This document shows, in pieces, positions 34,495 through 37,875 of a DNA stretch of 37,875 bases. The position numbers were made by a program, and so were the translations under genes. The stretch is from an uncultured Clostridia bacterium (GTDB lineage Bacteria > Bacillota > Clostridia > TANB77 > CAG-508): positions 1 to 37,875 of the forward strand of contig CANRLO010000007.1 of NCBI GenBank assembly GCA_947631495.1. Direction: 5' to 3'. The number at the start of each line of letters is the position of its first letter. Positions within the stretch are counted from its first letter, which is position 1. Under the pieces are notes generated by a model that saw only the letters and a list, made by a program, of their open reading frames with translations, was not told where the DNA came from and did not search any database.

Positions 34495-34680
34495 ATACTG
34501 GCATATATTTTCTGCGTTGTCCTCTATCATTTTCGTTTAAGGTTGCAAATTGCAACCTTAAAGATTGTGTTTCTTCTTCTGTTAGTTGAAAGCAAAAAAA
34601 CTTGAAGGCACAATTCATAACTTCAAGTTTTATTTGAAGTCGCAATTTGCGACTTCATTTTCTTTATAACTATAATTTAA
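34495..34680 (-). pseudogene. Remnants of further ORF6N genes
   Basis: Minus-strand 34490-34596 reads FCFQLTEEETQSLRLQFATL then NENDRGQRRKYMPV, clearly ORF6N copy-2-like, with nothing before or after it. A second piece (34632-34665) reads KMKSQIATSNKT, matching the same segment in another variant. Perfect palindromes AAGGTTGCAA/TTGCAACCTT (34536-34562, 13-bp arms) and TGAAGTCGCAA/TTGCGACTTCA (34635-34657) cover those codons. The rest of 34372-34785 is A/T-rich without genes. A hairpin with arms CTTGAAG/CTTCAAG at 34601-34627 lies between the pieces. Confidence 0.75.
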
Positions 34681-34785
34681 TTTTTACTATATTTTTTCCT
34701 TTATTCTGTTTCATTCTACTTTTTATATTTTATTTTTTTATTACTTCTTTTATTTTTATTCATATATTTATTAGAATATTTTCAA

Positions 34786-36225
34786 CTATATTATATAAAG
34801 TACAGGTCGAAAACCGGTGAACGTGTAAGGAGTAGTCGTAGTGTCGTAAGCACGGTAACACGCAGGGTAACTATAGTAAGCATAGTTGAAGCTACCCCCA
34901 CGAAGCATGTAACATTCTACTGTGTTATTAGGATAGGCTACTTCTTGTGTCCATTCCCATAAGTTTCCTGCTATATCATATAAATTCTTTTGCTTTACTC
35001 CTTCTGTACTTGCTGTAGTTCGTATTCCGTAATGATATTCTCCATCTGATTTTGTAAAAGCATCGTTACTTCCTGTATTACTACCACTTGGCGTTACTGT
35101 TGCATATCTTCCTTGGCCATCTATAAATGTTACATCATCAGTTTGTTCATTGTAATTTCCCCATGTGCTTCCTGTTGTTACAATTGAAGTATTATCACCT
35201 GCTATAAATTTCATAATAACATCCCACATTGTTCCTGTTATTAATCCACTTTGCACATATTCTGTTTGATACATTCTATTACTTAATTCTAATGCTGTAA
35301 AATAGTCTGCATGATAATATGGTATTTCTCCTGCCTTACTTGTTATTTTTCCTGTTGCAGTATGATTTAGTCCATCTCTTATAGAAAAATCTGTATTTTG
35401 CCAACTACTTGCTGTATGAGCTCCTGAAAAATCTACTGTTATTGTACCTGTTGATATTGTAATTTCACTTGTTCCTGCTTCATATCTTCCTATATAAAAG
35501 CCACCATATTTTCTAATTTGTACCAACTCTGATGAGTGTGTTTGTGTTTCCCATGTGGCATTATCATAATCATTTTCACTTATTTTATTCCAATCTACTT
35601 TTTTATAATTTTCTTCTGTTACTGGTATCCATACAAATTGGTTTCCTATTAATCCTTCTATTTCTGTTGATGTTTTGTCTACCGTTCCATCTGTTGTATT
35701 ATATACCACTCCTGTTGGCACGTTTGCTTGACCTACATATTTATTTTGGTCTTTTATATTATCAGATATTACTACTCCACTTGATACTGTTCCTCCTACA
35801 TAATAGAATCCTTTTGGTACTGGTACTGTTTCTCCATTTCCTGTTGCTACTGCTCTTACATTTGATGATACTACTGCTTTCTTTACTATTTCTCCTTTTT
35901 CTGTTTCTATATATGCAGGTGTTGTTGTTAACCACTTACTTGGTACTTTTACTTCTGTTCCTGCTGGTGTTTTTTCTGTATTTTCTGGTAAATTTTCATT
36001 GTCTTTAATTTGCATTTCTAATTCTGCTATTTTTGCTTCTTCTTCTGCCTGTGCATTTAAAAACTTTTCTCGTGCTTCTCTTGCTTTTGTAAATAAGCCA
36101 TTTTCTCCTAATATTAAATTTATACTAATTCCCGCTAAAATGATTAAAATAATAATTGTAATTACAAGTGAAATTAGTGTAATTCCTTTGAAATTTCTTT
36201 GTTTTTCTTTTCTAATTTTTTTCAT
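34786..36225 (-). CDS. Pilin-like variable surface protein with C-terminal C-type-lectin/FGE domain (VP3), probable DGR target
   Basis: 479 aa. The N-terminus is KGITLISLVITIIILIILAG (about 14-33, prepilin-like, no Glu5), then GENGLFTKAREAREKF and an acidic helix. A linker and FGE/C-lectin-like domain follow (NQFVWIPVTEENYK, GGFYIGRYEAG, MWDVIMKFIAGD, YDIAGNLWEWTQE). The C-terminal LRGGSFNYAYYSYPACYRAY ... GFRPVLYI is the variable part. It is of the same build as VP1/VP2 but a different subfamily (TSAG-like loops, WEWTQ). The ribosome site GGAGG precedes the ATG. It faces VP4 in a tandem pair. Confidence 0.83.
   Translation of the reverse strand: MKKIRKEKQRNFKGITLISLVITIIILIILAGISINLILGENGLFTKAREAREKFLNAQAEEEAKIAELEMQIKDNENLPENTEKTPAGTEVKVPSKWLTTTPAYIETEKGEIVKKAVVSSNVRAVATGNGETVPVPKGFYYVGGTVSSGVVISDNIKDQNKYVGQANVPTGVVYNTTDGTVDKTSTEIEGLIGNQFVWIPVTEENYKKVDWNKISENDYDNATWETQTHSSELVQIRKYGGFYIGRYEAGTSEITISTGTITVDFSGAHTASSWQNTDFSIRDGLNHTATGKITSKAGEIPYYHADYFTALELSNRMYQTEYVQSGLITGTMWDVIMKFIAGDNTSIVTTGSTWGNYNEQTDDVTFIDGQGRYATVTPSGSNTGSNDAFTKSDGEYHYGIRTTASTEGVKQKNLYDIAGNLWEWTQEVAYPNNTVECYMLRGGSFNYAYYSYPACYRAYDTTTTPYTFTGFRPVLYII
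34813..34920 (-). repeat. Variable region of VP3 (DGR VR candidate)
   Basis: Aligned with VP4, codons differ at positions 1 and 2 (AAC/TTC, TAT/GGT, TAT/TCT, GAC/GGT, TAC/AGT, TTC/AAC) with C or T mostly kept at position 3. It is flanked by the common GGTAGCTTC and TTTCGNCCTGTACTTTATAT. Confidence 0.72.
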
Positions 36226-36480
36226 TGGTTTCCTCCGTTTTTTACTAAAATAATAATTTATAAATTATTATCTTAGTATTTTTATCTCTTTATTTATTCT
36301 TTTCCTATTTTCTTTAAAATTTTTTTATTATTATTTACGTTTTAATTCACATTATGTCTATGAGTTACTACTTTATTTTTATCATTTTACCAATACGTTT
36401 TTCTTTCGTCAATAGTTTTTTGTAAAATTTATAAATTGGAGTTCTATTTTTCCTTATATTACTTATATAAAAGACTTTAA
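36226..36480 (-). promoter_or_regulatory. VP3 promoter and 5' leader
   Basis: -35 TTGACG (36407-36412), 17-nt spacer, -10 TAAAAT (36384-36389). The transcript start carries AAAGTAGTAACTCATAGACA (about 36355-36374), the same leader element as in VP1 and VP2. The rest of the ~180-nt leader is A/T-rich and has no gene. Confidence 0.72.
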
Positions 36481-36498
36481 ATTCTTTATTTTTTCAAT

Positions 36499-36524
36499 AG
36501 AAAAACGCCTCTATTACTAGAGAC
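36499..36524 (-). terminator. VP4 terminator
   Basis: Arms ACGCCTCTA / TAGAGACG (one mismatch) with a TTAC loop, followed by TTTTTC on the minus strand, 23 nt past the VP4 stop. Confidence 0.75.
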
Positions 36525-36546
36525 GATTGTTATTATATTTTCAGTG

Positions 36547-37875
36547 CTACATGATATAAAGTACAGGACGAAAGCCATAGTTAGTACTAGCGTAAGTTGC
36601 AGAACCGCCAGTACGGTAGCATGCAGGGTTACTAGAATAAGAACCGAAGAAGCTACCTCCACGACGAATGTAGTGTTCTTCTACGTTACTAGCATATGCT
36701 GTTTCTTGTGTCCATTCCCATAAATTTCCTGCTATATCATATAAATTCTTTTGCTTTACTCCTTCTGTGCTTGCCGTAGTTCTTATACCACAATGGAATT
36801 TTTCATCTGATGGTTGAAATGCTGATGTCATTGAACCATTACCTGAATCCACCGTAGCATATCTTCCTCGCCCTGTTTCAAAGGTTACATCTTCAGTTTC
36901 TGTAATGTAATTTCCCCATTTGCAATCCGTTGTTACTATTGAAATTTCATCACCTGCTATAAAATTCATTATAGCATCCCACATTGTTCCTGTTACTAAT
37001 CCACTTTGCACATAATCAGTTTGGTACATATTACGAGTTAATTTTACAGCTGTAAAATAGTCTGCATGATAATATGGTATTTCTCCTGCTTTACTCGTTA
37101 TTTTTCCTGTTACTGTATGGTTGTTTAAGTCATCTCTTATAGAAAAATCTGTATTTTGACCACCACTTGCTTCATGCGCCACTGAAAAATCTATATTTTT
37201 TGAATCTACTGTTAAAGTAATATCGCTAGTTCCTGCTTCATATCTTCCTACATAAAAACCTTCATATTTTCTTATCTGCGCAAGTTCTGCTAAATTGGTT
37301 TGTGTTTCCCATGTGGTATCTTGATATTTTGAATCCCATTTTGTTTTTACATATTTTTCTTCTGTTACTGGTATCCATACAAATTGATTTCCTAGTATTG
37401 CTGTATTTTTTTCTTCTTCTGTAAATTCATCTATTATTACTTTTCCTTCTTCATTATATATTATCCTTTTTGCACTTCCATCTTCGTTATATATTGCTCC
37501 TGCTGGTACATTTGCTTGCCCTGCATATTTATTTTGGTCATCTTTATTATCTGATATTACTACTCCACTTGATACTGTTCCTCCTACATAGTAAAATCCT
37601 TCTGGTACTGGTACTATCTCTCCATTTCCTGTTGATATTGCTTTTACATTTGATGCTACTACTGCTTTCTTTACTATTTCTCCTGTTTCTGTTTGCACAT
37701 ACGCAGAGGTTGTCGTTAACCACTTACTTGGTATTTGTACTTCTGTTCCTGCATCCGTTTCAGGTGTATTTTGTGGAAGTCCTTTATTTAATTCTTCGAT
37801 TTGTTTTTCTAAGTTGTTTATTCCTTCTTGCTCTGCTATTTGTGCATTTATATATTCTTCTTTTGCTTGTTTTGC
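36547..37875 (-). CDS. Pilin-like variable surface protein with C-terminal C-type-lectin/FGE domain (VP4), N-terminus outside window
   Basis: 443 codons visible; the frame is open to the window edge, so the ATG at 37698 is not the start. The first visible residues AKQAKEEYINAQIAEQEGIN match the post-pilin helix of VP3, then VQIPSKWLTTTSAYVQTETG and the FGE/C-lectin-like domain (NQFVWIPVTEEKYV, GFYVGRYEAGTSD, YDIAGNLWEWTQETA). The end is RRGGSFFGSYSSNPACYRTG ... GFRPVLYIM. The variable part lies at 36574-36690. It shares the build and most of the sequence with VP3. A prepilin-like start just beyond the edge is expected. Confidence 0.83.
   Translation of the reverse strand, partial: AKQAKEEYINAQIAEQEGINNLEKQIEELNKGLPQNTPETDAGTEVQIPSKWLTTTSAYVQTETGEIVKKAVVASNVKAISTGNGEIVPVPEGFYYVGGTVSSGVVISDNKDDQNKYAGQANVPAGAIYNEDGSAKRIIYNEEGKVIIDEFTEEEKNTAILGNQFVWIPVTEEKYVKTKWDSKYQDTTWETQTNLAELAQIRKYEGFYVGRYEAGTSDITLTVDSKNIDFSVAHEASGGQNTDFSIRDDLNNHTVTGKITSKAGEIPYYHADYFTAVKLTRNMYQTDYVQSGLVTGTMWDAIMNFIAGDEISIVTTDCKWGNYITETEDVTFETGRGRYATVDSGNGSMTSAFQPSDEKFHCGIRTTASTEGVKQKNLYDIAGNLWEWTQETAYASNVEEHYIRRGGSFFGSYSSNPACYRTGGSATYASTNYGFRPVLYIM
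36574..36690 (-). repeat. Variable region of VP4 (DGR VR candidate)
   Basis: Counterpart of the VP3 variable region, with the same position-1/2 pattern and conserved flanks. Codons are TTC, GGT, TCT, AGT, AAC, GGC, TAC and ACT, consistent with randomised AAY/ACT codons. Confidence 0.72.

Noticed and set aside
34601..34627. Independent terminator hairpin CTTGAAG/CTTCAAG
   Set aside because: It lies inside decayed ORF6N sequence with no gene ending there; kept only as part of that remnant.
1..37875. CRISPR arrays, tRNA genes, insertion sequences with transposase
   Set aside because: No regular spaced repeats, no tRNA-like sequence and no transposase frame were seen.

Overview
The window comes from a low-GC (roughly 30% by eye), spore-forming Clostridia-type Firmicute, probably an uncultured or gut lineage. 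The basis is A/T-rich codon use with the standard code (TGA is a stop), strong AGGAGG ribosome sites, the start of a dipicolinate synthase subunit B gene at the left edge, a type-A-like RNase P RNA, a zinc-ribbon L32 and Pta/Ack fermentation genes. Almost all genes are on the minus strand. No plasmid, prophage or CRISPR array is visible.

Layout: (1) 1-2217: 5' end of dpaB and two glycosyltransferases. (2) 2391-5897: pta and two tandem acetate kinase genes, one with altered active-site loops. (3) 6062-7301: a duplicated pair of unknown proteins with duplicated promoters and terminators. (4) 7389-12968: a cell-surface cluster with a cohesin-like LPXTG protein, a sortase, a secreted glucosaminidase with SH3, Big_2 and dockerin-like modules (two frameshifts), and a membrane-anchored cohesin/cadherin-like protein. 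(5) 13128-15211: an unknown coiled-coil protein, an RluA-type pseudouridine synthase and rnpB. (6) 15401-18426: two tandem pilin-like proteins whose C-terminal C-type-lectin/FGE domains end in a hypervariable segment. (7) 18853-28537: unknown proteins, then dtd, gpsA, plsY, der, two large GT-C/PTPS-related membrane proteins and rpmF. (8) 28762-31244: a small protein, an orphan structured RNA with its own promoter and terminator, and asnB. (9) 31308-34680: an unstable region with two ORF6N-domain genes, remnants of one or two more, and a 56-bp copy of the asnB 3' end. (10) 34786-37875: two more pilin-like variable proteins, the last running off the window.

The most interesting system is the set of four variable proteins. 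Within each pair the sequence is close to identical up to the last ~45 codons. There the differences concentrate at codon positions 1 and 2 while position 3 stays C, T or G, with locally raised GC. This is the pattern left by adenine-directed mutagenic retrohoming of a diversity-generating retroelement (DGR) on NNY codons. No reverse transcriptase, Avd or template repeat is seen here, so these would be remote targets diversified in trans. Three of the genes share a sigma-A promoter followed at +1 by a conserved ~20-nt leader element, which suggests co-regulation. A second candidate system is the cohesin/dockerin/sortase cluster, which could build a small wall-anchored complex. A third is a set of intragenic palindromes that occupy the same codons in different ORF6N copies although their stem sequences differ.

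Several single-base frameshifts, including one in the normally essential gpsA, suggest residual indel errors in the assembly, so broken genes should be read with that in mind.
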